Positions 48,902-57,341 of a stretch of DNA of 64,000 nt are shown here, in pieces. The stretch covers positions 10,441 to 74,440 of the forward strand of contig CAYXYF010000008.1 in assembly GCA_964469265.1 (NCBI GenBank), in the 5' to 3' direction. Numbering within the stretch: the stretch's first letter is position 1; each line of letters opens with the position of its first letter. Source of the stretch: JAEYZS01 sp964469265. Lineage in GTDB: Bacteria; Bdellovibrionota; Bdellovibrionia; Bdellovibrionales; JAEYZS01. A program made the translations under genes and the position numbers. Under the pieces are notes generated by a model. The model saw only the letters and a program-made list of their open reading frames with translations. It was not told the DNA's origin and searched no databases.

Positions 48902-51118
48902 ATGGCACATTTACCTCCGTTGATACTCGATTTGGCGTTAATCCTCGGTGCTGCCGGACTGATGACGCTGATCTTTAAAAAAATAAAACAGCCCGTTGTA
49001 CTGGGCTATATCATCGCGGGGTTGTTGGTCGGTCCGCATTTTTCAATTTTTCCATCCATCTCTGATTTACCAAATATTCAAATCTGGGCTGAAATTGGAG
49101 TTATCTTTTTACTGTTCGGTCTAGGATTAGAGTTCAGTTTTAAAAAACTAGCAAAAGTGGGCGGGGCGGCCACCATTACAGCCGTTGTTGAAATTGTTGG
49201 GATGATTGCCATTGGTTATGCCTTAGGTAGGGCCATGGGCTGGTCAGAAATCAACAGTATGTTTCTAGGGGCCATTCTTTCTGTTTCATCAACTACAATT
49301 ATTATTCGCGCATTTGATGAGCTAAATGTTAAAAATCAAAAGTTCGCTGGTATCGTTTTTGGTGCGCTTATTGTTGAGGACCTTGCGGCAATTATGCTTA
49401 TGGTTCTTTTAACTACGATCTCGTTGAGTCAGCAATTTCAAGGTGTGGAAATGGCAGGCTCCATAGTGAAGCTCTTATTCTTCTTAGCACTTTGGTTTCT
49501 TGCTGGAATATTTATAATCCCAACTTTCTTACGAAGAATCCAAAAATACCTATCGCCAGAAACTACCTTGGTAGTTTCAATTGCACTTTGTTTGGCGATG
49601 GTTGTGTTGGCGACGAAGGCAGGGTTTTCTCCAGCACTCGGCGCATTTATCATGGGTTCGATTTTAGCAGAGACGACCTATATTGAAAAAATCGAACATA
49701 TCTTCCAACCAGTGAAAGATCTCTTTGGTGCGATTTTTTTTGTATCAGTCGGAATGCTAATTGATCCGCAAATTTTAATGGAATACTGGCTGCCAGTCCT
49801 TATCGTTACAGTGGTTACAATCATCGGCAAAGTTATCACAACGGGCGGCGGGACGCTTCTTTCTGGTCAGTCACTGAAGACTTCAATGCAAACTGGGTTG
49901 AGCTTAACTCAAATTGGTGAATTCTCGTTTATCATTGCTGCTCTTGGAGTTAGTTTAAATGTGATAGGAGATTTCGTTTATCCAATTACGGTGGCGGTCT
50001 CTGCTATTACAACTTTTACTACGCCATATCTTATTAAGTATTCAGGACCGATTTATGAATTCACCCATAGACACATTCCAAAAAGAGTTGATGATGCGCT
50101 TGTAAGATATAGTGCCTCGGCACAAGGGGTGGGTGCTGTTAGCGACTGGAGAAAGCTCGTTCGCTCGTATACAATACATGTTGGTATTAATGTAATTATC
50201 GTTTTGGGTATCTTTTTATTATTCTCACAAATCATCTCTGAACTTATCTATGAGAAGGTCGCACATGGCGGTTTGGCCGTCGCTGCAAATCTTATCCTTA
50301 CTTTACTTATTGCAGCTCCGTTTCTTTGGGCGCTCGTGGGCAAGAGAATCAATAACGGTGTTTATTCAAAAATCTGGGCTACAAACAGATTGCGCACCCC
50401 TATAGTGGTGTTAGAGATCTTACGTTATATTATTGGTATATTTCTTTTAGGTCTTTTACTGCGGCAGTATTTTTCAACTGGCATTGCTGTGGCGATTCCT
50501 GTTGCGATCGTTTCCATTGTTATGGCGGTCTTTTCAAGCCGTTTAAAATCGGTTTACGATCTTGTTGAAAAGAAATTTCTTTTAAATCTCAATGAGCGAG
50601 AGATAAAACAAAATAAATCCAATCCGCCCATCGCACCTTGGGACGCGCACATTACAAAATATTCTGTGGCTCCTCATTCAGAAATTGTCGGAAAAAATCT
50701 TTTGGAAATTGGAGTAAGAGAGAAGTACGGCGTCACCATTGCTTTAATTGAGCGCGGCGATTTTAAAATTAAGGCGCCCGCAGGTAACGAGCGTTTATAC
50801 CCGCATGATAAGCTCTCAGTTATCGGTACAGACGAACAGTTGGAACGTTTTAAGGAACTCATTGAGCCTTCTGTTGTTGCAACTCCTGTCGACGATGACG
50901 ACTTTATGTTGCGTCAAATTGAAGTCGATAGCGACTCTGGATTAATTAACCAATCCATTCGTTCTCTCGGTATCAGGGGTAAAGCGAAAGCCGTTATTGT
51001 CGGTGTAGAGAGAAACGGTGCTAGAATTTTAAACCCTGAAGCTTCTTTTGTTTTCAAAGAAGGCGATATTGTTTGGATTGCTGGCGATCAAGATATTTTA
51101 AACCAGCTGAGAAGTTAA
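48902..51118 (+). CDS. CPA2-type monovalent cation:proton antiporter (KefB/YbaL-like)
   Basis: 738 residues. The membrane domain (about 1-380) has twelve to thirteen helices with the CPA2 signatures GLGLEFSFKKL, SVSSTTIIIRAFDEL (helix 5-6), FGALIVEDLAAIMLM (Asp in the ion site) and LTQIGEFSFIIAALG. More helices follow (about 420-560), then two C-terminal RCK_C/TrkA_C-like domains (APHSEIVGKNLLEIGVREKYGVTI and NQSIRSLGIRGKAKAVIV). No Rossmann RCK_N domain is present, so NAD regulation as in KefB/C is unlikely. Substrate is K+ or Na+. The stop overlaps the rsmG stop by 4 bp. Confidence 0.88.
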   Translation: MAHLPPLILDLALILGAAGLMTLIFKKIKQPVVLGYIIAGLLVGPHFSIFPSISDLPNIQIWAEIGVIFLLFGLGLEFSFKKLAKVGGAATITAVVEIVGMIAIGYALGRAMGWSEINSMFLGAILSVSSTTIIIRAFDELNVKNQKFAGIVFGALIVEDLAAIMLMVLLTTISLSQQFQGVEMAGSIVKLLFFLALWFLAGIFIIPTFLRRIQKYLSPETTLVVSIALCLAMVVLATKAGFSPALGAFIMGSILAETTYIEKIEHIFQPVKDLFGAIFFVSVGMLIDPQILMEYWLPVLIVTVVTIIGKVITTGGGTLLSGQSLKTSMQTGLSLTQIGEFSFIIAALGVSLNVIGDFVYPITVAVSAITTFTTPYLIKYSGPIYEFTHRHIPKRVDDALVRYSASAQGVGAVSDWRKLVRSYTIHVGINVIIVLGIFLLFSQIISELIYEKVAHGGLAVAANLILTLLIAAPFLWALVGKRINNGVYSKIWATNRLRTPIVVLEILRYIIGIFLLGLLLRQYFSTGIAVAIPVAIVSIVMAVFSSRLKSVYDLVEKKFLLNLNEREIKQNKSNPPIAPWDAHITKYSVAPHSEIVGKNLLEIGVREKYGVTIALIERGDFKIKAPAGNERLYPHDKLSVIGTDEQLERFKELIEPSVVATPVDDDDFMLRQIEVDSDSGLINQSIRSLGIRGKAKAVIVGVERNGARILNPEASFVFKEGDIVWIAGDQDILNQLRS

Positions 51119-51741
51119 TTAATCAATACAAGGTGCCGTTCAACCTCTAATACGGGTGATTGAAGCGCAATCGTTTTCATTTGAAGATCTTTAAATTTCT
51201 TTTTTGCTAATTCTAACTCTTCATCAATTTTTTCTTTTCTTGCCTTAAGAAGAAAATATTTTCCGCCGGCTTGATAATAGCTGCGGCTCATATTCAAAAT
51301 CACATCAATGGGCTTGAAGGCTCTGGCAATGATTAAATCAATCGGAGTAAGGTCGCTAGGAATTTCGCCGAGGACCTCAATATTGGGCGCAATGGATTTA
51401 TTCTTTTTTAAAAACGTCTGTTTAAGGATACTTTTCTCAAAAAGCTTAAACTGAACTTTCGAGAAGTGAATAGCGTAGATAACCCCAGGAAGTCCCCCAC
51501 CAGTTCCAAAATCAGCAACCAGCTTTGCGTCTTGAGGGAAGTGCTTTAACGGCAAAAGACAATCGATGACGTGATTATCAATTAATTCTTCAAAAGTCAT
51601 TTTACGACTAATCAAATTCAGTTCGCTATTAGACGTCCAAAGAAGCTCGATATAATTGCGGAGTGCGGGAAGAGCTTGCTCATTAAATCCTAGCTCTAGA
51701 ATCAACGGTACCCGTTTTTCAAAGTAATTAAAATCTACCAT
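51115..51741 (-). CDS. rsmG: 16S rRNA (guanine527-N7)-methyltransferase RsmG
   Basis: 208 residues, SAM-dependent m7G527 methyltransferase of 16S rRNA. Motifs are ELNLISRKMTFEELIDNHVIDCLLPL, VADFGTGGGLPGVIYAI (motif I), FLKKNKSI and IIARAFKPID. All match RsmG, usually the gidB position next to mnmG/parA, which are not present here. No ribosome binding site: the ATG lies 7 nt after TAAATT, see the promoter entry. It converges on the antiporter with a 4-bp overlap. Confidence 0.93.
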   Translation of the reverse strand: MVDFNYFEKRVPLILELGFNEQALPALRNYIELLWTSNSELNLISRKMTFEELIDNHVIDCLLPLKHFPQDAKLVADFGTGGGLPGVIYAIHFSKVQFKLFEKSILKQTFLKKNKSIAPNIEVLGEIPSDLTPIDLIIARAFKPIDVILNMSRSYYQAGGKYFLLKARKEKIDEELELAKKKFKDLQMKTIALQSPVLEVERHLVLIN

Positions 51742-51748
51742 GCAAATA

Positions 51749-51777
51749 AATTTAAGCTAGTTCTGCTTTTGATACAA
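51749..51777 (-). promoter_or_regulatory. Candidate sigma70 promoter of rsmG, leaderless
   Basis: On the minus strand: TTGTAT (51777-51772), 17-bp spacer, TAAATT (51754-51749), then 7 nt to the ATG at 51741. It stands in the 41-bp gap after the J-domain gene. The -35 is imperfect. Confidence 0.4.
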
Positions 51778-51782
51778 GCGCA

Positions 51783-52133
51783 TCATGGAGAAACAAAATA
51801 CTGAAACAAAACCTCATAGTGTCTGTTGAGCTCAGTAGACTCTTGATGAGTTCCCCCTGCATCAGGATGAAAAACCCGAGAGAGTTTCTTTCTAGCGCTA
51901 ATGAGCTCTTCGCCCGTCGGTCTGTCTTGAAAGGTGAAGCCATTTTCCTCAAAGTATTTTAAAGAAAGGGATACGCTTTCAGGGTAGTTTGCGGCTTGTT
52001 CTTTGGCATTTTGTTTTTGTTTCCGCTTAGCGGCCCATAGCTTTTGTCGCTGATACTGGAGCTTCCGATATTCAGATTGCCGTTTTTTTTGTTCGGCAGC
52101 ATATTTTTCAAATTTTTCGGAATCTTTTTTCAT
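51783..52133 (-). CDS. J-domain protein (DnaJ-like fragment family)
   Basis: 116 residues. The N-terminal half is a basic Gln/Lys/Arg helix (EKYAAEQKKRQSEYRKLQYQRQKLWAAKRKQK). The C-terminal 65 residues are a J domain with ISARKKLSRVFHPDAGGTHQESTELNRHYEVLF, including the HPD tripeptide needed to stimulate Hsp70. No Gly/Phe or zinc region, so this is a class III J protein. It is encoded immediately upstream of rsmG. Partner unknown. No ribosome binding site seen. Confidence 0.8.
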   Translation of the reverse strand: MKKDSEKFEKYAAEQKKRQSEYRKLQYQRQKLWAAKRKQKQNAKEQAANYPESVSLSLKYFEENGFTFQDRPTGEELISARKKLSRVFHPDAGGTHQESTELNRHYEVLFQYFVSP

Positions 52134-52167
52134 GGATAACTAAGCCTTTGAAAGAAGTTATTTACTT

Positions 52168-52587
52168 TTATAACTCTAAATCAACTTTTCTTACAAGCTC
52201 GTTATGAATGCCAGAACCTTTTCTTTGATAGTGAACTTCATAGGTTCCCTTTGGTCCATAAAACTGAAGTTTGTACTCAACTCCATGAAGGGATCTGTAC
52301 ATGTCAAAGTTTAAGCGGACATCTTTAGACTGTACAACTCGAAAGGTTTTGTAATTTCCGTTGAAGTCTTTAAAGAGCACAACTCTTGCTGTCGCAAGGA
52401 CGGCTCCAGGCTTATAGACTTCGATAACATCAAGAATTTCACCGCGATGGAATACCGTCGTTTGTTCGCTTAACCGAAAATCGGATTTTAAGTTTGGCTG
52501 AGACGTATTGAAAAGACTACCGCAACGGTTAAGCGCGGATGCGGGTACCGTAAAGCAAAATAAAGCTAGTGCAATGAAAACCTTCAA
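52168..52587 (-). CDS. Small secreted protein with N-terminal C-x-x-LF motif
   Basis: 139 residues starting at TTG 52587 (GGAG about 8 nt upstream). Signal peptide (KVFIALALFCFTVPASA), then the mature N-terminus LNRCGSLFNTSQPN. The rest is predicted all-beta (QTTVFHRGEILDVIEVYKPGAVLATARVVLFKDF). The same type of start (RSCAPLFSL) and a comparable beta-rich body occur in the product of 53445-53942, suggesting distant kinship. No family recognised. A CACGTG-centred palindrome (ACACGTGT, near 52598) and an inter-gene region of 239 bp to the scramblase-like gene follow upstream. Confidence 0.6.
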   Translation of the reverse strand: MKVFIALALFCFTVPASALNRCGSLFNTSQPNLKSDFRLSEQTTVFHRGEILDVIEVYKPGAVLATARVVLFKDFNGNYKTFRVVQSKDVRLNFDMYRSLHGVEYKLQFYGPKGTYEVHYQRKGSGIHNELVRKVDLEL

Positions 52588-52826
52588 TTTAAATCTCCCA
52601 CACGTGTCTAGGGCTAATGCCTCGTAAATAACAATGCAAGCCCTGGGCCTCAGAAATTCAAGTACTTACAAAGTATATAGGGCATGTCACTGAAAAATGT
52701 GACTAATTTTGTCAGAGCAAATAGATCGTAGCGTGAGGGGAGAGTTAAACTAAAGTTGATAAGTTTTTTATAGTTTTAAAGAGGGCCTTCTATGTATAAT
52801 ATTTTTAAACAGAAAAGAGGGTGTCT

Positions 52827-53438
52827 TTGAATAGTTTAGATTTAAGCGGGGCGAAGATTCATATTAAACAACGCTTCGAGATGGCAGAGCTTGTGGGTTT
52901 TGAAACAAGAAACAAATATGAGATCAAAGACTCTAGGCAAGAGATTATAGGATTTGCAGCAGAGAGAGGAAAAGGGATTTTCGAGTTTCTGATGCGACAG
53001 ATGTTAGGGCATTGGCGAACTTTCGAGGTCCACATCCTTAATCCGCTTCGTCGTCCATGTTTGGTATGTAAACATCCATTTCGTCTCATTTTTCAGCGCT
53101 TTGAAATATACAATCACACGGGAGAATTCTTGGGCGCAATTCAGCAGCGTTTTTCGATTTTATCTAAGAGGTTCGATATCGTCGACCATAGGGGGGCTCT
53201 GCTTTTCGAGATGTCCTCACCCATTTATAGAATTTGGACCTTTCCAATTCGTAGAGGAAATTTTGAGTACGCAAGAATCGTAAAAAAGTGGACGGGTATA
53301 GGATCTGAAGCGTTCACTGATAAAGATAACTTTGAGGTCGACTTTCTGAGCGCAAACCTAAGCGAGGTCCAAAAAAATCTAATTTTGGCAGCGGCACTGT
53401 TTGTAGATATCCAGTACTTTGAATATAAGGCGCAGTAG
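52827..53438 (+). CDS. Scramblase/LURP-one-related protein
   Basis: 203 residues. The repeated strand pattern (FETRNKYEIKDSRQEIIGFAAERG, RRPCLVCKHPFRLIFQRFEIYNHTGEFLGAIQQRFSILSKRFDIVDHRG) is that of the phospholipid-scramblase/LOR 12-strand barrel, and PFR and FEIYNHTGEFLG resemble the family motifs. The start is most likely TTG 52827 (GAGG 6 nt upstream), not GTG 52821, which abuts the ribosome binding site. Bacterial members have unknown functions; tubby-like phospholipid binding is the family idea. It is convergent with the next gene. No signal peptide, no hydrophobic anchor except a possible C-terminal helix (NLILAAALFVDIQYF). Confidence 0.65.
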   Translation: MNSLDLSGAKIHIKQRFEMAELVGFETRNKYEIKDSRQEIIGFAAERGKGIFEFLMRQMLGHWRTFEVHILNPLRRPCLVCKHPFRLIFQRFEIYNHTGEFLGAIQQRFSILSKRFDIVDHRGALLFEMSSPIYRIWTFPIRRGNFEYARIVKKWTGIGSEAFTDKDNFEVDFLSANLSEVQKNLILAAALFVDIQYFEYKAQ

Positions 53439-53444
53439 AAATAC

Positions 53445-53942
53445 TTAAGAATCTTGAGTATTGAATTGATAAACTCTTTCTCTACTAGAGGGAGTAGAGA
53501 CCTCGCTCTTAACGTTGAGTTGAAAGAAGCTAACCTTTTTCCCGCCACGAGTATTGTCATAAGTTTTCAATGTTAAAAGCTCTGTTCCGTTTCGAACATA
53601 GGAATAGGTTGAAACAGTAGTTCCCTTTTCATCTACGATCTGATCTCTTAGTGATAGTGGTCTTGTTTTATAACCACCGAACATAATATCGCCGTAGGTG
53701 ACCTCAATCTTATTTCCGCTTCTTTTATTTACGTGAATGTACAAAGGGCGTGTGTTGAGCCCCGGCCCATCGTTAAGAGCTTTCACATAGCCTACGAACT
53801 CTCCGCTCAGTTGAGCTGAGAGTACGGCTTTTGGCGCCGTCGAACTATTTGAGGTGTGTAATGAAAACAGAGGGGCGCAAGATCTAGCGCTGGTTTCGTC
53901 TGTCAGAATAAAGATAGCTAAAACCAGTAGAATCTTTGTCAT
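53445..53942 (-). CDS. Small secreted protein, distantly like the 52168 gene product
   Basis: 165 residues from ATG 53942, which opens the signal peptide MTKILLVLAIFILTDETSA; the frame extends to 54029 without one. The mature protein begins RSCAPLFSLHTSNSS and continues as alternating strands (LSGEFVGYVKALNDG, NTRPLYIHVNKRSGNKIEVTYGDIMFGG, GTTVSTYSYVRNGTELLTLKTYD). One Cys only, so disulfide formation would have to be intermolecular or the Cys is free. No recognised family. It converges on the scramblase-like gene with 6 bp between. Confidence 0.6.
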   Translation of the reverse strand: MTKILLVLAIFILTDETSARSCAPLFSLHTSNSSTAPKAVLSAQLSGEFVGYVKALNDGPGLNTRPLYIHVNKRSGNKIEVTYGDIMFGGYKTRPLSLRDQIVDEKGTTVSTYSYVRNGTELLTLKTYDNTRGGKKVSFFQLNVKSEVSTPSSRERVYQFNTQDS

Positions 53943-54076
53943 TTCTTTTTTAAACCTCTTATAAAGTGCCCGAGTGCCGATTTTTGTTCCGTGAACCAAT
54001 TTTTGCCAACGAAACATATCCATTTGCAATAGTTACAGCACTCGTGCCTAAGAGATTTGCAAGAGCTATTCCATAT

Positions 54077-55348
54077 TTACACGGTTAAAGCGTATTCCTT
54101 TGTCAGCTGAGGTTGGGTGCCTCTTTCCGTTAGTGTCAGAGGTTCCGCAGATGGATTGTAAACCACTTGTGGTTTTCCTAAGACACTGTAAATCGCTTCA
54201 AGATATTTTTCCCAATTTAGCTCTTCAACAAAGTGAATTCCTTTTTTATTTCCGAGCTGCTCAAGGCCTGCAACAACTCCCGCTGCAACTTGAAGTTGAG
54301 TTGCATTGGTTCCGAGCTCAAGTCCTTTTGCAACGTCAGTATCAAATCCCAGCCAGAGCTCTCCATATTTACGGCTTGATAACAAGACGCCTAAGCGATC
54401 CGTGCCAGAGATTTTTGTAATCCTTGGTGGAATAACTGTGAAGGGATGCCAGTCTTCTAACTTGCGAGCTGTCGGACGATTTTTAAGCGCGCGTCTGGCG
54501 CTTTCTGGAACTCTGTAGATAAATGCGATTTCAACATCAGGAATTTTTTCTGCGAGAGTGCGCGTTTCTTCATGCGGTACTGCAAAGCCTTTGATAATTC
54601 TGTCACCACAACGGACAGAATATAGCTTATCCGTTGGTGCGTGTCCAAGATCTCTCACTTCTTTGTTGTAAGCCACAAAAGATCTTGGTTCAAAAAGTTC
54701 CTCAAGACAGTGCAGCGGACTCCACGTCATAGGGAAGACCATGCCGTCATAGGTAACCTCAGGCTCACGAGTTGAATCCTCTTCTGTGATAAAGATGGAT
54801 TGAAGATCGAGTCCCGTTGCTGTTGCGGGTGCATCAACTTTTTTAGCAAACGCCTCCATTGCAGCAAATGTTAACGCGTTAACGATGCCAGGATTTGCGC
54901 CACTGCCAATTAGATGGCTTTGCTTTTTTAAACCCAATCGTTCTTTATTTAAAAATTTTGAGATCACTGTATCTGTTGGAACAGATTCCTGCCCAGGCCA
55001 CTCCTCAACACTCGTGCAAAAAAAGTCTGCTCCAAGCTCTTCACAGGCGCGCGCGCAATCTTCTGTATTCAGAGATGCAAGGTCAATAACTTGGTCTATG
55101 TTATACTCCCGAATGATATTTTTAAGTATTTCAGGACCATCGACACGAGTGGCCGGTAACGTTTTAAAAAGTGAATTGTTAACAGGTTGAACGTCTGCGT
55201 TTTTGTCGAGTAGAAAGATATTATTATAAGTTTTAGAAAGTTTTTTACCTGTGGTGCTTTGCTGTAATAACGAAATCGTTGCTCGCCCGACACCACCATT
55301 AAATCCTATTATAAGTGCATTTTTTGCACCCGTGAGTGTTTTCTTCAA
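54077..55348 (-). CDS. Homospermidine synthase-like/saccharopine dehydrogenase-fold enzyme
   Basis: 423 residues starting at TTG 55348 (GGAGG about 9 nt upstream). N-terminal Rossmann fold: NALIIGFNGGVGRATISLLQ, with the dinucleotide loop, and QVIDLASLNTEDCARACEELGADFFCTSVEEW. The stretch HLIGSGANPGIVNALTFAAMEAFA is typical of bacterial homospermidine synthases, which condense two putrescines in an NAD-dependent reaction. SIFITEEDSTREPE lies in the place of their substrate-binding loop. A carboxynorspermidine or saccharopine dehydrogenase is the alternative. No speA or speC-type gene is nearby. Cytoplasmic, complete. Confidence 0.75.
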   Translation of the reverse strand: MKKTLTGAKNALIIGFNGGVGRATISLLQQSTTGKKLSKTYNNIFLLDKNADVQPVNNSLFKTLPATRVDGPEILKNIIREYNIDQVIDLASLNTEDCARACEELGADFFCTSVEEWPGQESVPTDTVISKFLNKERLGLKKQSHLIGSGANPGIVNALTFAAMEAFAKKVDAPATATGLDLQSIFITEEDSTREPEVTYDGMVFPMTWSPLHCLEELFEPRSFVAYNKEVRDLGHAPTDKLYSVRCGDRIIKGFAVPHEETRTLAEKIPDVEIAFIYRVPESARRALKNRPTARKLEDWHPFTVIPPRITKISGTDRLGVLLSSRKYGELWLGFDTDVAKGLELGTNATQLQVAAGVVAGLEQLGNKKGIHFVEELNWEKYLEAIYSVLGKPQVVYNPSAEPLTLTERGTQPQLTKEYALTV

Positions 55349-55498
55349 CTCCTCAAGCCTCCTTTGAAAATAAAAGCGCCCGAGATAGAATGCCTATCCC
55401 ATTTTTAATGGCAGAACTTTATTTTTTATGTATTGTTATTAGCTCTACTATAGCATCATCCTTGCAATTAAGCAATCTGGGGGGCGTTAACACTGGTA

Positions 55499-56431
55499 AT
55501 GGAAAAATATCAAGTCATCTTCTCGATACTCAGTGCGATTATACTATTTTTGTTTGGGCTAAGTTCTTTTAGTCACGAGCTTCGCACGGCTGCAGGAGCA
55601 AGGCTTCAATCAATAATGAGTAGAGTAACAACCAATCGCTTCACTGCATTTATTGTTGGAGCAACGTTTACGGCTATAATTCAGTCAAGCACTGCGGTCA
55701 CGGCTCTTGCGGTATCTTTAGTTAATAGCGGTGTCTTGAATTTTAAAGGCGCCGTTGCAATTATGCTAGGAGCTTACATAGGGACGACAACCACTGCATG
55801 GCTCGTCTCTTTAAAGTTAACAAGCATCGGTCCGATATTCATTGTACTGGGTGGAATACTAAGCATACTTCCTATCAGAGCTAAAGTTTTGGGGAAGGCT
55901 GTTTTTTATTTTGGGTTTATCTTTTTTAGTTTAGACATTATTAACACTTCTCTTGAGCCTCTGCGAACGAACCAAAATCTAATAGAACTTTTACTTCTAA
56001 CGAATACACCGATTACTGGAATAATCATTGGTGCAATTCTCACCGTCATTCTCCAGTCAAGTACGGTGGTTACGGGTCTAGCGATTATATTTGTGCAACA
56101 GGGACTTCTTTTGCCTGAACAGTCGATTCCAATTGTTCTTGGTGCAAATATTGGAACAACGGCAACAGCACTTGTGGCCTCTCTGAATATGAACCTCATA
56201 GCTAAAAAGACAGCGGTATCGAACACTCTTATAAATATCATTGGAGTAATTTTAATTTTCCCGTTTCTGGCACCATTTACTAGTTGGGTACTAAGTATTG
56301 CGCCAACTCCCTCGATGGCAGTGGCTGTAGCCCACCTTGCTTTTAATATTGGGCTTACAGCACTCTTTTTGATTTTCCTATCGCAGTTTGTGAATCTGAT
56401 GGATCGGGTTTTTAAGCGTTCTTTAGGTTAG
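55499..56431 (+). CDS. Na+/phosphate symporter family protein (NptA-like, no PhoU domain)
   Basis: 310 residues, eight or more helices in two inverted repeats. Each repeat has the QSS signature of Na/Pi-cotransporters: FTAIIQSSTAVTALAVSLVNSG (about residue 60) and LTVILQSSTVVTGLAIIFVQQG (about residue 185), followed by AIMLGAYIGTTTTAWL and PIVLGANIGTTATALVA. The C-terminal PhoU-like cytoplasmic domain usual in the bacterial relatives is missing, so the protein is the core transporter only. No good ribosome binding site. Its 3' end overlaps the GFA gene by 4 bp. Confidence 0.85.
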   Translation: MEKYQVIFSILSAIILFLFGLSSFSHELRTAAGARLQSIMSRVTTNRFTAFIVGATFTAIIQSSTAVTALAVSLVNSGVLNFKGAVAIMLGAYIGTTTTAWLVSLKLTSIGPIFIVLGGILSILPIRAKVLGKAVFYFGFIFFSLDIINTSLEPLRTNQNLIELLLLTNTPITGIIIGAILTVILQSSTVVTGLAIIFVQQGLLLPEQSIPIVLGANIGTTATALVASLNMNLIAKKTAVSNTLINIIGVILIFPFLAPFTSWVLSIAPTPSMAVAVAHLAFNIGLTALFLIFLSQFVNLMDRVFKRSLG

Positions 56432-56775
56432 AAGGACTTTCCATCAAAATGTTGAATAGGAAGTTTTGAAATATCCAAATCTTCAATGCAACGAAGGTTA
56501 ATACTATTCACTTTTTTTCCGTCAGGCATTGTGCCTTCGCCAAAAGGACTCACACCACAGTTTTTGCAAAAATAATGGTGAATCGATTTTTTATTAAATT
56601 GATAATCGTTTAAAAATGTTTTTCCAGAAATAAGCTTAAACCGCTCGACAGGTGTAAAAGCTAAAACGTGACCTTTCTTAGAACAAATCGAACAATTGCA
56701 CATAATGCCCTTATCAATTTGCATATCAACAGTAAACCTAATGTTTTTGCAGTGGCATCCGCCCGAATAAATCAT
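56428..56775 (-). CDS. GFA family zinc protein (glutathione-dependent formaldehyde-activating type)
   Basis: 115 residues. Zinc-binding Cys residues in the family pattern: GGCHCKNIRF, CNCSICSKKG and HYFCKNCGVSPFGEG. These proteins were named after a glutathione-formaldehyde enzyme, but most have unknown substrates. GGAGG 5-6 nt before the ATG is a strong ribosome binding site. It converges on the Na/Pi symporter gene with a 4-bp overlap. All Cys positions are kept. Confidence 0.88.
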   Translation of the reverse strand: MIYSGGCHCKNIRFTVDMQIDKGIMCNCSICSKKGHVLAFTPVERFKLISGKTFLNDYQFNKKSIHHYFCKNCGVSPFGEGTMPDGKKVNSINLRCIEDLDISKLPIQHFDGKSF

Positions 56776-56819
56776 AACACCTCCATGAATGAAGATATAA
56801 TTTCATCACGGAGCCAGCG

Positions 56820-56863
56820 CTTGCGCAAGGTTTGAGTCCTTGGCCTCGTGCCAAAAGGGCACG
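56820..56863. other. Palindromes in the divergent spacer 56776-57007
   Basis: The 232-bp spacer between divergent genes has a perfect 10-bp palindrome CTTGCGCAAG (56820-56829) and a hairpin CGTGCC-N5-GGCACG (56847-56863). Either might be an operator for one of the two genes. Further right, GAGAC-N7-GTCTC lies at about 56949-56965. No open frame seen. Confidence 0.4.
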
Positions 56864-57007
56864 CTTTCTGCATTATCACAATCGCTAGTTCATTAAACGG
56901 CTTATATTGGAATGGAGTCCGTTAAAAGCGTCGATCTTATTGATAAGGAGACTATTCTCGTCTCTCAATATAACCCATCTAAAAGCTAGCAATGATAGGA
57001 GATCACT

Positions 57008-57334
57008 ATGAAAATTAAAATGGTTTTAATTTTTTCGTTAGTTTTTTGTGCGGCAATGGTGGCAAAAGCAGATGATATAAGAGATAGATCAGTTTTAGAA
57101 TCGAAAATGGTAAAAGCAATTATTGCGGGATTGGCTGCAGAACAAGGTTTAAGATGTACTATTGCTATTGGAGAAGACGGCAACAAGTCCATCGCATACT
57201 ACACAGAAGATGAATTAAGTAAATTCAGTGTAGGATTTGGCTGCGACGACGGAAGAAGTGCATTCATCACTGGCGTTTTAGGCGATAGCGGACAAAGCGC
57301 AACGGAATCATTCCAATTGGTTTATGCCAACTAG
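57008..57334 (+). CDS. Small secreted protein
   Basis: 108 residues with AGGAG 6 nt before the ATG and a signal peptide (MKIKMVLIFSLVFCAAMVAKA). The mature part of about 87 residues has Cys at two points (LRCTIAIG and FGCDDGRS), likely one disulfide, in a short alpha/beta arrangement (SVLESKMVKAIIAGLAAEQGL). No family recognised. Followed after 7 bp by a membrane-protein gene; the two are probably co-transcribed. Confidence 0.65.
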   Translation: MKIKMVLIFSLVFCAAMVAKADDIRDRSVLESKMVKAIIAGLAAEQGLRCTIAIGEDGNKSIAYYTEDELSKFSVGFGCDDGRSAFITGVLGDSGQSATESFQLVYAN

Positions 57335-57341
57335 GCTATAA

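Noticed and set aside
55336..55572. Plus-strand open frame before the Na/Pi symporter gene
   Set aside because: It straddles the divergent spacer and the symporter start in a different frame, and lacks a ribosome binding site.
56847..56863. Hairpin CGTGCC/GGCACG as a terminator
   Set aside because: It lies between divergent genes, where no transcript ends, and is followed by a poor T tract. Listed as a palindrome only.
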